Below are positions 40,152 to 48,526 of a stretch of 64,000 nucleotides of DNA, piece after piece (the first letter of the stretch is position 1; every line of letters starts with the position of its first letter). Both the position numbers and the translations under genes were made by a program. The notes beneath the pieces were generated by a model. That model was not told the origin of the DNA. It did not search any database and saw nothing but the letters and a program-made list of their open reading frames with translations. This stretch comes from Alphaproteobacteria bacterium. GTDB taxonomy: Bacteria > Pseudomonadota > Alphaproteobacteria > Caulobacterales > Parvularculaceae. The stretch is taken from NCBI GenBank assembly GCA_016125425.1, contig WGLT01000002.1, forward strand, positions 124,001 through 188,000, in the 5' to 3' direction.

Positions 40152-40187
40152 GATTTTCCCAATTCGCGACGAGTCTGCGCCGGGCGG

Positions 40188-42272
40188 TCAGCGCCGGCCG
40201 CCGAAGGCGAGCGCCGCGCCATATCGGAGAGCGGCGAGGATCACCGCGGGGGCGAATGCGGCGGTCAGCCACAAGATGAAGGCTTCGAGGGGCAGCGCCG
40301 TCAGCATCAAGGCCCCTGCATAGGCGAAGCCGAGGGTCATGACCGCGACCACTGCGAATTTCGACGGCCCGCGAAGGCGCGCCAGCGCGAATACGCCTTT
40401 CAGCAGCAGCCCGATCGCGAGGAGCGCAAAAGCGAGCGCGAGCCCCTTGCCGAAGGACAGCAGGATGAAATCGCCGTCCGAGCGCACATTCACCGGCGTC
40501 GGCGCGCGCGATGCGTAAAGCGCCGGCGGCGCGTCGAGCGCGACGGGGCTGCGCAGCGCCGGCTTGACGTGCCCGACGACCGTCAGCTCATTGCCCGTTT
40601 CGATGTCGCGAACGATCGCCGTATTATCCCGCGAGCCAGAAACATAGGCTTTGGCCGCATCGCTTGCAGCGAGGGCCCGCACCGCATCCGTGTGGTCATG
40701 ATGCTCGCTCATCAAAACGCCGGACGCAGCGTCGACGATGCGCACTTCTCCGTCGCCGGACGATATGAGCAACAACTTGCCGCCTTCTGCAAAAGCGACG
40801 TTGAACACGGGCGTCTTGTAGGAAATGCGGCGCAACAGCCTTCCGTCGTCCGCGCTCCATATATAGGCGTCCCCATTTTCGGAGCCGGCGGCGAGCCGCG
40901 CGCCGGAAGGCGCGTAACGGATGCTGGTCAACGCGCCGTCCGCCCCGCGAAGCCGCATGAGCGCGCGTCCCGCGGAGACGCTCCACACGATCGCCGCGCC
41001 GTCCTTTGAGGCCGAGGCGAGCCGCGCGCCGGAAGGACTGAAGTCAAGCGCGACCACGTCGTCGCTATGGCCGGTCAGGGTCCCGGCGAGTTCGCCCGTG
41101 TCGGCCCGCCAGAGACGAACAGTGTTGTCGCCCGATCCCGTCGCGATGAGATCGCCTTTCGGGCTGAATTCGGCGGCGTAAACGGAATTTCGGTGCCCTT
41201 TCAGGATGAGAACCGCCTTCCGGCTGCGCAAGTCCCAAACCCTTGCGGTCAGATCGCGCGACGCCGTCACGAGGCGATCGCCGGCCCCGTTGAAATCGAC
41301 GCTCCACACCCAGTTATCATGGCCGCGCAGTTCGGCGCGCTCGACGCCGTAGCGCGAGTCCCAGACTCTCGCCGTGCCGTCGTCCGAGGCGGTGGCGAAC
41401 AGCTTTCCGTCCTTGGAAAAGGCCGCGGCGTTTATGTCCGCGCCCTCTATGCCCCGCATGCGCACCGCATTGAGAGCGGCCGCGTATATCCTCGCCTCCA
41501 GGATCGCCGGCGCGGTCGCAACCAGCGCTGCGCAAATCAGAGCGAAGTAGGAGCGAGAGATCAAACGCAGCGAAGCCGCGCCGCTTCGTCCGTCTGCGGC
41601 GAATGTCAGATAGCGCGAAACGAAAACGAGAACGCCGACAATCGCGACAAAATACGGTCTCAACGAGGGCAGCGCGAAATTGTCGAGATAGGCGAGGCCG
41701 GCGAACAGCCCTGCGACAATAACCGCGAGAACGAACGCGTGGAGAAAAAGCGCCGCGCGCACTTGCGAGCCCGTGATCGTTCCCCGCTGAGGTTTGCGGC
41801 GCGCCGGCTTAGCCGGCGTCGGTTCTTTCTTTCGCTCAGCCTCCGGTTTCGGTTCGGGCGCAGGCCTGGGGTCAGGGCGCGCGCCGCCAAGAGTTTCTTC
41901 AACCGTGTCGAGAAAGGCGATAAGCGAGCGGTCCGTCGGCGAACCGCGCCACCGCGTTAAATCAGCGGTCTGAATTTGCCGGAATCCGAGGGGGATGTCG
42001 ACGAGGTCGAGCAATACCGGAAAGAGGATGCCGCGCTGCGCGCCGTCGTCAGCTTCGTCCGCAACAAAACGGGACGCGACGGAGTTCACAGACCACGCGA
42101 CGATGACGCATCTCGTCGAGGCGAGAGCGGCTGTAATCTCCTCGCGAAATCCTGCGCCGGTCTTGATATGCGGATCCCACCAGACCTTCAGACCGCGCTT
42201 TGTCAAGCTCTCGGCGATGACGGCGACTTTGGCGCGATCTTCGCGCGCATAAGAAATGAAGATGTCGACCAT
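40188..42272 (-). CDS. TIR domain - TM - WD40 repeat - TM protein
   Basis: N-term MVDIFISYAREDRAKVAVIAESLTKRGLKVWWD...RCVIVAWSVNSVASRFVADEADDGAQRGILFPVLLD (TIR); WD40 repeats such as ATASDDGTARVWDSRYGVERAELRGHDNWVWSVDFN; hydrophobic segments before and after WD40. Confidence 0.92.
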   Translation of the reverse strand: MVDIFISYAREDRAKVAVIAESLTKRGLKVWWDPHIKTGAGFREEITAALASTRCVIVAWSVNSVASRFVADEADDGAQRGILFPVLLDLVDIPLGFRQIQTADLTRWRGSPTDRSLIAFLDTVEETLGGARPDPRPAPEPKPEAERKKEPTPAKPARRKPQRGTITGSQVRAALFLHAFVLAVIVAGLFAGLAYLDNFALPSLRPYFVAIVGVLVFVSRYLTFAADGRSGAASLRLISRSYFALICAALVATAPAILEARIYAAALNAVRMRGIEGADINAAAFSKDGKLFATASDDGTARVWDSRYGVERAELRGHDNWVWSVDFNGAGDRLVTASRDLTARVWDLRSRKAVLILKGHRNSVYAAEFSPKGDLIATGSGDNTVRLWRADTGELAGTLTGHSDDVVALDFSPSGARLASASKDGAAIVWSVSAGRALMRLRGADGALTSIRYAPSGARLAAGSENGDAYIWSADDGRLLRRISYKTPVFNVAFAEGGKLLLISSGDGEVRIVDAASGVLMSEHHDHTDAVRALAASDAAKAYVSGSRDNTAIVRDIETGNELTVVGHVKPALRSPVALDAPPALYASRAPTPVNVRSDGDFILLSFGKGLALAFALLAIGLLLKGVFALARLRGPSKFAVVAVMTLGFAYAGALMLTALPLEAFILWLTAAFAPAVILAALRYGAALAFGGRR

Positions 42273-42343
42273 TCGGCCGGCCCCCGCCACGACCGGATCA
42301 CGCTAGCATCGCAAACGCTCAAGCGATAGTCCGCATGCGCCTC

Positions 42344-44800
42344 TCAGGCAGGCGCTATGATCTCGGCCGGCGATATTTCCGGTTGGGCGTAATAATTTCC
42401 CGCAGTGCAATATTCCGGCGGCGGCCCGCCCCGCGCGCGCCATGCGACGATATCGGCCGTGCCGCCGAGACCGCGCGACCGCTCCCCGTCCCAAACCGCC
42501 AGCAGCAAGTCTGCTCGCTCCGCGATATAGGCCCCGGCGAGCGCATATTGCTGTCGCCGCGCAACCGGATCGTCGCCTTCCGACCGGCTCACATCCGCAA
42601 GATCCCCGAAGCGCAGCGGCATCTCAATATAGCGCTCGCTTTTTGCAACAAGACGCAAGAACCGATCGAGCTCTTCTCGGCCTTCGTCCGAAAAGTCCTG
42701 TATCAATGCTTCAAAGGGCAGCGGCAGCGGCACGATGTAAGGCACGCCGAGCTCGAGCGCGATTTCAGCCCCGATAATATCCGTACCCGGCGCCAGCGAC
42801 GTCAGCATCACGGCTTCGCGGTCCGGGCGGGCGTTGATCTCTTTGAGCAGGCGCGCGCGAAGCGCGGCGCGGACACGGTCCGCATCGAACGGACGGTGCG
42901 CGCCGGAGCGGTGACCGACGACGCCGATCGTGAAGGAAGGCCGGGCGTCAAGGCCCGCGGCCTTCAGCGCCTGGCGCATCTGGTCGACAATGCGATAGTC
43001 GACGCGTGTTTCGGCGTCCGGGATCTCGCTCCACGGGCGCAAAAGATTGTGCCTGCGCGCGGCGTCCACGCGCTTTTCGTCAAAGGTCCACCCGGCGAGA
43101 AATCTCTCATTCATCCAGCGATGGTGTTCGACCAATGCGAGCTTTTGCACGTCTTCCGGACTGACATTCATGGGCCGTTCGGAAGGCGCCGAGAGCTCGT
43201 CCGCAGCTTTTGTGATGCGCATACGGAGCACGCGCGCCTTGGCGAACAGATGATCGGCGCTCTGCCGGCAAGAATCCCTGAATTCGGGCGCCAGCGCGGC
43301 CCAGCTTTGCTCCGATCGGCGCTGAATGGCGGCGGCGTCCGCGCCGGGCTGCCGGGTCAGCGTCCGCTGCTCGATATAGAGCGCATGGATGCGCTTGGCG
43401 ACAGCCTCGCGCCGCGGATCGATCAGCGTCGGGATGAAAAGGCGGCCTTTGTCGGCCGACAACAGATCTTCGAGCGTGCCGAAGGCGAACAGGCCGTCGG
43501 GCATTTCCCGTTCGGCGACGCTCGCGTCGAGAGCGAATGCGCCGTCGAGCCGCATCCTGTCGATGTTGGATCGTAGCAGCTCGCCGATCCCGCGCGTGCG
43601 CGCCAACCGAACCAGGATGGGCGCGTTCAGGCGCCGCGATACGTGTCGGGCCTTTTGCGGGCGGACCAGCAGAAGCCGGCGAAGCGACAGGGCGACGCTC
43701 GCCGCTTTCTCCGCTTGCGCGCAGCAAACGACATGGAGCGTCGCATCTTCCGGGATCTTTTGGTAATCGAAGTCGGCGAGACCCGTAGGGTAAAAGGCGA
43801 TCTTTCTATACTCGATATCCGCGATTTCGTCGATCGCCGGATGGGCCGCCCGCAGAAGATCGACGTCGTTTTCGTCCTCTTCGGCCAGGATGGTGAACTT
43901 GACGCGTTCCGTGCAGAGGGTGACGCATTGGCGCAAGGTCTCGGTAATGACCTGTATGCCGAGGGAGTTGAGACCATAAACAGCGATGTGAATGCGCTTG
44001 TGACCGAAGGCGTCAGCGTAAATGTCCGGCGGATGAGCGCGCAGAAGCTGTCGGGCGGCAAGTTCGTCGAGACTGAAAAACCGTGTGTGCAGGCTTTCGG
44101 AAAGGCCTGTGAACTTGAAATATTCGCCGAGGCGGGCGCCGATGGACGCCTCTGTAAGCCCGACCCAAAGCTCAATTTCCGCCGGTTCCGATTTTCTGCT
44201 GGGCGCGGCTCCGGATATTGTCGTATTCGCCGCGAGGATAAATTGCAGCGCGTCGGTCACGCCGGCATGCAGAAATATCGCCTGATTCGCCTTTGAAAGC
44301 CTTGCGCGCGTTAGCGTTTCCGGCGCGCCGGGATCGCCCGGCACTATGATCGCGCCGCTTTTTCTCGCCCGCTGCGCGAATGTTGTATCCAGATTCTTGT
44401 CGATGATGACGGAACGCAGATCAGGGTCATCTTCCCGCAACGCGTCAAGGAGCATCAGACTCTCTTCGCTGAGACCGATCAGGACGAGATGGCCGGACAG
44501 CTGCGAGAGTTTCACGGCGCGTACGACATTCCGGGCCAGATCGCGCGCGAAGAGTTCGATCAGGCCATATACGGCGAACACCGGCGCTATGAAGGCCTGG
44601 ACCAGTATGACCGGATTATCGATATGTTCTTGAATGACCCATGAGCCGTTCAGGGGAAACAGGGTCAGCACCTTGTAGATGTCATGGGCGTAATTGCCGT
44701 CGCTGCCGCCAAACAGACGCAGCGCGACGACCCCGATCAGGACGAAGAGAATGAAAGCGCTGACGATAGCGGCAAGGCGTCGCGATGCGGATTCCCCCAT
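42344..44800 (-). CDS. TM - TrkA/RCK-like - RyR domain - SLOG-like protein
   Basis: Two N-terminal TM helices; HLVLIGLSEESLMLLDALREDDPDLRSVIIDKN Rossmann-like; VEHHRWMNERFLAGWTFDEKRVDAARRHNLLRPWSEIP (RyR); FTIGVVGHRS...LTSLAPGTDIIGAEIALELGVPYIVPLPL...ERADLLLAVWDGERSRGLGGTADIVAWA-type C-terminus (SLOG/LOG-like). Confidence 0.85.
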   Translation of the reverse strand: MGESASRRLAAIVSAFILFVLIGVVALRLFGGSDGNYAHDIYKVLTLFPLNGSWVIQEHIDNPVILVQAFIAPVFAVYGLIELFARDLARNVVRAVKLSQLSGHLVLIGLSEESLMLLDALREDDPDLRSVIIDKNLDTTFAQRARKSGAIIVPGDPGAPETLTRARLSKANQAIFLHAGVTDALQFILAANTTISGAAPSRKSEPAEIELWVGLTEASIGARLGEYFKFTGLSESLHTRFFSLDELAARQLLRAHPPDIYADAFGHKRIHIAVYGLNSLGIQVITETLRQCVTLCTERVKFTILAEEDENDVDLLRAAHPAIDEIADIEYRKIAFYPTGLADFDYQKIPEDATLHVVCCAQAEKAASVALSLRRLLLVRPQKARHVSRRLNAPILVRLARTRGIGELLRSNIDRMRLDGAFALDASVAEREMPDGLFAFGTLEDLLSADKGRLFIPTLIDPRREAVAKRIHALYIEQRTLTRQPGADAAAIQRRSEQSWAALAPEFRDSCRQSADHLFAKARVLRMRITKAADELSAPSERPMNVSPEDVQKLALVEHHRWMNERFLAGWTFDEKRVDAARRHNLLRPWSEIPDAETRVDYRIVDQMRQALKAAGLDARPSFTIGVVGHRSGAHRPFDADRVRAALRARLLKEINARPDREAVMLTSLAPGTDIIGAEIALELGVPYIVPLPLPFEALIQDFSDEGREELDRFLRLVAKSERYIEMPLRFGDLADVSRSEGDDPVARRQQYALAGAYIAERADLLLAVWDGERSRGLGGTADIVAWRARGGPPPEYCTAGNYYAQPEISPAEIIAPA

Positions 44801-45013
44801 AGTCTTTTCGCCTGCGCGCTGTTTCGGGCCGTTTGGCGGCCTTCGTGCAAAAGTCCGGACAAAGAACAATTACCGGTGAAGCCGAATGCGGCGGCGGCGC
44901 GGTTTCTTTGCTCCTCAAAGCGTTCGATTTGATTCCGCCGCGCGCCTGAAGAAGCCTAGCGGCGGCCCGAAGCGCGCGTCAAGCAGTGCGGGCTTCGGCG
45001 TCCTCCGGCCCGG

Positions 45014-45985
45014 TCAATCGGCGATTCTCGATTTTTCGATCAGCGCTTTTGCGCCTTTTTCAAGGAGCGAAATCGCGACTTCCCGGCCGAGCTCGCGGGG
45101 GCGTGCGGCCGGACCGGCGGCGTCGGCTTCGACGATCTCGGACCCGTCTTCGGCGAGCACGGCCGCGCGCAGGAACATCCTGTCGCCGTCGCAGCTCGCA
45201 TGACCGGCGATCGGAGAATTGCAGTGCCCGTTCAGGATCCAAAGGATTTCGCGCTCGGCGGCCGCAGCCGCGCGCGCTCTTTGATCGTCGATGACGGCGA
45301 GACGCTTGCGCGCGTCGAACGCGCGCGCGGGACATTCGATCGCGACAATGCCCTGTCCGATCGCCGGCAGCATTTCTTCGATTGAAAATTCATAGGCCGC
45401 GCGGTCGGCCGCGCCGATGCGGTCAAGGCCCGCGCGGGCCACGACAAGCGCGTCCGCAGGGGGCGTCTCGGCTCCATTCGGCAGCTTTTGCGGAACGCCC
45501 TCATCGAGCTTCCTGATCCTCGTATCGGCCGCGCCGCGAAAGTGAATAATCTCCGCCCCCGGATAAAGCCGGCGCAGATAAGCGGCGCGGCGAACCGAAT
45601 TGGTGCCGATCTTCAGGCCCTCCGCGCGCGTGTCGAGAAAACGCGAAAGCGCGATGTCGGCCCGCAGCACGAGAGCGTCCCGGAACGCTTCGCGCTTCAG
45701 CGTCGCGGCGATCACAAGGCCGGGCGTTTCCTCGTCGCCCGGCATGTCTTTCAGGGAGTGCATCGCCGCTTCGATGCGCCCGTCGCGCATCGCCGCGCGG
45801 ATCTCGGCGACGAAGGCGCCGCCTTTGCCGCCATGCCGCTCGAGCTTTGACACCTGGTCGCGATCTCCGAGCGGCTTGTAAACCGCCGCTTCGAAGTCTT
45901 CGTCCGGCCAGGCCAGACGAAGCTGGCGGATCGCTTCCTTCGTCTGGGCGAGCGCCATGGTCGTGCCGCGCGTTCCGATCCGCAT
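45014..45985 (-). CDS. hemC: Hydroxymethylbilane synthase (porphobilinogen deaminase)
   Basis: MRIGTRGTTMALAQTKEA, MHSLKDMPG, ILNGHCNSPIAGHA (cofactor Cys). Confidence 0.96.
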   Translation of the reverse strand: MRIGTRGTTMALAQTKEAIRQLRLAWPDEDFEAAVYKPLGDRDQVSKLERHGGKGGAFVAEIRAAMRDGRIEAAMHSLKDMPGDEETPGLVIAATLKREAFRDALVLRADIALSRFLDTRAEGLKIGTNSVRRAAYLRRLYPGAEIIHFRGAADTRIRKLDEGVPQKLPNGAETPPADALVVARAGLDRIGAADRAAYEFSIEEMLPAIGQGIVAIECPARAFDARKRLAVIDDQRARAAAAAEREILWILNGHCNSPIAGHASCDGDRMFLRAAVLAEDGSEIVEADAAGPAARPRELGREVAISLLEKGAKALIEKSRIAD

Positions 45986-46042
45986 GAAGCCTCCTTGCCG
46001 GCTGCTTATGCGGGCTATGGCGCGCGGGAGGCAAGAGCCCGG

Positions 46043-46387
46043 CTACAGGATTTCGAGCACCGCTTCGGGCGGGCGGCCAAGCGCCGCCCGGGCGCCATTG
46101 ACGACAATTGGCCGCTCGATGAGAACAGGGTTCTCCGTCATGGCCCTGATCAAGGCCGCGTCGCTAAGCGACGGGTCTTCCAGCCCGAGCGCCTCGTACG
46201 CCTCTTCGCCCTTGCGCAGGATGTCGCGCGGCCGTTTGCCGAGCTTTTCCAGGAGCGCCGTCAGCTCGCCCTTTGTCGGCGGGTGTTTCAAATATTCGAC
46301 GATCCGCGGCTTGAGCCCGCGCGCCTCGAGCAAGGCGAGCGTCGCTCTCGATTTCGAACAGCGCGGATTGTGAAAGATCGTCAGCAT
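46043..46387 (-). CDS. arsC: ArsC-family arsenate reductase (glutaredoxin type)
   Basis: MLTIFHNPRCSKSRATLALLEARG...RPIVVNGARAALGRPPEAVLEIL. Confidence 0.93.
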   Translation of the reverse strand: MLTIFHNPRCSKSRATLALLEARGLKPRIVEYLKHPPTKGELTALLEKLGKRPRDILRKGEEAYEALGLEDPSLSDAALIRAMTENPVLIERPIVVNGARAALGRPPEAVLEIL

Positions 46388-46390
46388 GGT

Positions 46391-47080
46391 CTAGATCGCG
46401 AGCCTGTAGCCGCCGCTTTCCGTCACGAGGAGAGAGGCGTTTGACGGGTCCGGCTCGATTTTCTGGCGCAGCCGATAGACATGCGTTTCAAGCGTGTGCG
46501 TCGTCACGCCCGAATTATACCCCCAGACCTCGTCGAGAAGCACGTCGCGGGTCACGGCGCGCCCGCCCGCCCGATAGAGATATTTCAGGATCGACGTTTC
46601 TTTCTCGGTAAGCCGGATTTTCTTGTCGGCCGGCGTCACGAGCATTTTCACCGCGGGGCGGAACTCATAGGGGCCGATCTTGAAGACCGCATCCTCGCTC
46701 TGCTCATGGCTGCGCAGATGCGCGCGCACGCGTGCGAGCAGCACGGCGAACTTGAACGGTTTGGTGACATAATCGTTCGCGCCGGAATCAAGTCCGAGCA
46801 CCTGATCGGCGTCGGTGTCGGCGCCCGTGAGCATGATAATCGGCGATTTAAAGCCGTTCTTTCGCATCAGCTCGCAGGCCGCCCGCCCGTCCATATCGGG
46901 CAGCGCGACGTCAAGAAGGACGAGATCGATATGCGCTTCCTGCTTCGTCTTCTCCACCGCCTCATGCGCGGTCGCGACCGCTTCGGCGTCGAATTCGTCA
47001 TGGAGATTGAACTGTTCGACAAGCGCCTCGCGCAGGAGCGGGTCGTCGTCGACGAGCAGAATGCGTTTCGCGCGCGCCAT
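46391..47080 (-). CDS. OmpR/PhoB-type response regulator
   Basis: ILLVDDDPLLREALVEQF, LVLLDVALPDMDGRAACE, GANDYVTKPFKF, C-terminal winged helix TRDVLLDEVWGYNSGVTTHTLETHVYRLRQKIE. Confidence 0.93.
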   Translation of the reverse strand: MARAKRILLVDDDPLLREALVEQFNLHDEFDAEAVATAHEAVEKTKQEAHIDLVLLDVALPDMDGRAACELMRKNGFKSPIIMLTGADTDADQVLGLDSGANDYVTKPFKFAVLLARVRAHLRSHEQSEDAVFKIGPYEFRPAVKMLVTPADKKIRLTEKETSILKYLYRAGGRAVTRDVLLDEVWGYNSGVTTHTLETHVYRLRQKIEPDPSNASLLVTESGGYRLAI

Positions 47081-47154
47081 ATGATCCGTTTTCCGCTTTG
47101 GCTCGTTGGCCGTGCCTTCACTCTTTTAGACGCTCCGGGAGGGGCAGGGCAATC

Positions 47155-47844
47155 TCAGGCGATCGGGCTGGAGCGCGCGCCCATTATGGCCGCGCCCACG
47201 CGCACATGGGTCGCGCCAAGCTGGGCGGCGATTTCGTAATCTCCGCTCATCCCCATTGAGAGATTTTCTATACCATTGCGTGCTGCGATTTTCGCAAGCA
47301 GCGCAAAATGCGGCGCGGGCGGCTCGTCCGCAGGCGGAATGCACATCAAACCCTCGATCTCGAACTCGTAGGTTTTGCGGCACTCGGCGATGAACGCATC
47401 CGCCTCGCGCGGGACGACTCCCGCCTTTTGAGGTTCTTCTCCGGTATTGATCTGCACGAACAGGCGCGGGCGCCGGCCCTGCTTGTCGAATGCGCCGGCG
47501 AGCGCGCGCGCAAGCTTGGGGCGGTCAAGCGATTCAATCACGTCGAAAAGCGCCGCCGCCTCCTTTGCTTTGTTGGTCTGCAACGGGCCGATGAGGTGAA
47601 GCTCGACGCCCGGATAAGCCGCCTTGAGCGCCGGCCATTTCGACTGCGCCTCCTGCACCCTGTTCTCGCCGAAAATCCTGTGGCCCGCCGCGAGAAGCGG
47701 CGCGATGCGGTCCGGCCCGTAGGTCTTGGAGACGACGACGATGTTAATCCGCTCGCCCGCGCGCCCCGCCTCCGCGGCGGCGGCGTTGAGCCGGGCGCGC
47801 ACCTTTGCAAGATTGGTCACGGGATCGGGATCTGTCTCGGTCAT
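47155..47844 (-). CDS. YggS/PLPBP family PLP homeostasis protein
   Basis: VVSKTYGPDRIAPLLAAGHRIFGENRVQEAQSKWP, LHLIGPLQTNKAKEA, LSMGMSGDYEIAAQLGATHVRVGAAIMG. Confidence 0.95.
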   Translation of the reverse strand: MTETDPDPVTNLAKVRARLNAAAAEAGRAGERINIVVVSKTYGPDRIAPLLAAGHRIFGENRVQEAQSKWPALKAAYPGVELHLIGPLQTNKAKEAAALFDVIESLDRPKLARALAGAFDKQGRRPRLFVQINTGEEPQKAGVVPREADAFIAECRKTYEFEIEGLMCIPPADEPPAPHFALLAKIAARNGIENLSMGMSGDYEIAAQLGATHVRVGAAIMGARSSPIA

Positions 47845-47853
47845 GGAGGTCGC

Positions 47854-48474
47854 TTGCCGAAACTCCTGAAGGATCGGGCTCTCACGCTAGCAGCCGCTGC
47901 GCGCCGCCTCAATTCGGCTCACCGCGCGCGCGCGCCTTTTTCTCTCGCTTTCCTCACCGACAGGACTCGCATTGCAGATCCTGCGTCGATCGCGATGGCC
48001 CTGCCGAGGGGAGCCGCGCTCATCCTGCGCGATTACGATGCGCCCGAAAGGCGCGCAATGGCGCAGACATTGAAGCGCATCTGCGCCGAGCGCGGGGTTT
48101 TGTTTCTCGTCGGCGGCGACGCGGCGCTGGCGCGGCGAATGCGCGCCGACGGCGTTCATCTGCGCTCGGATCAACTTTCCGGGCCGCGCCCGCCATTTGA
48201 TATCGTATCGGCGTCCTGCCACTCCGCCGCCGAACTTCGGCGCGCCCGCGCGCTCGGCGCAGATATCGCGTTTCTGGGGCCCGTTTTCGCGACGGCGAGC
48301 CATCCCGGCGCGGGCGCGATGGGCGCGAGCGCCTTCAAGACGCTGGCCAGGCTGGCGGCCCTGCCCGTTCTGGCGCTTGGCGGCGTCGACGAAAAGAACG
48401 CGGCCCTGCTCGCCGGCGCCAATGTCGCCGGCTTCGGCGCGATCGGAGCGTTCTCACCGGCGCAAAAAAGTTAG
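47854..48474 (+). CDS. Thiamine phosphate synthase (ThiE/TenI-like)
   Basis: TTG start with GGAGG at 47845; MRADGVHLRSDQL, ARALGADIAFLGPVFATASHPGAGAMG. Confidence 0.85.
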   Translation: MPKLLKDRALTLAAAARRLNSAHRARAPFSLAFLTDRTRIADPASIAMALPRGAALILRDYDAPERRAMAQTLKRICAERGVLFLVGGDAALARRMRADGVHLRSDQLSGPRPPFDIVSASCHSAAELRRARALGADIAFLGPVFATASHPGAGAMGASAFKTLARLAALPVLALGGVDEKNAALLAGANVAGFGAIGAFSPAQKS

Positions 48475-48499
48475 GGCGGGTTTCGGAAAACCCGCCCCA
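48474..48499. terminator. Hairpin between convergent thiamine-phosphate-synthase and porin genes
   Basis: GGGCGGGTTTTC...AAAACCCGCCC-type inverted repeat (GGGCGGGTTTCGGAAAACCCGCCC). Confidence 0.6.
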
Positions 48500-48526
48500 G
48501 CTCGCCATCCCCTCTAAGCTAGGCGC

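Noticed and set aside
42335-43576. 413-aa plus-strand ORF
   Set aside because: Antisense to the RyR/SLOG gene; translation shows no domain pattern.
44870-45013. Possible attachment-site repeat of tRNA-Gly 3' end at the far side of the TIR/RyR module
   Set aside because: Searched by eye for TTCGAATCTCATCGCCCGC-like sequence; not found, so no integration site is claimed.
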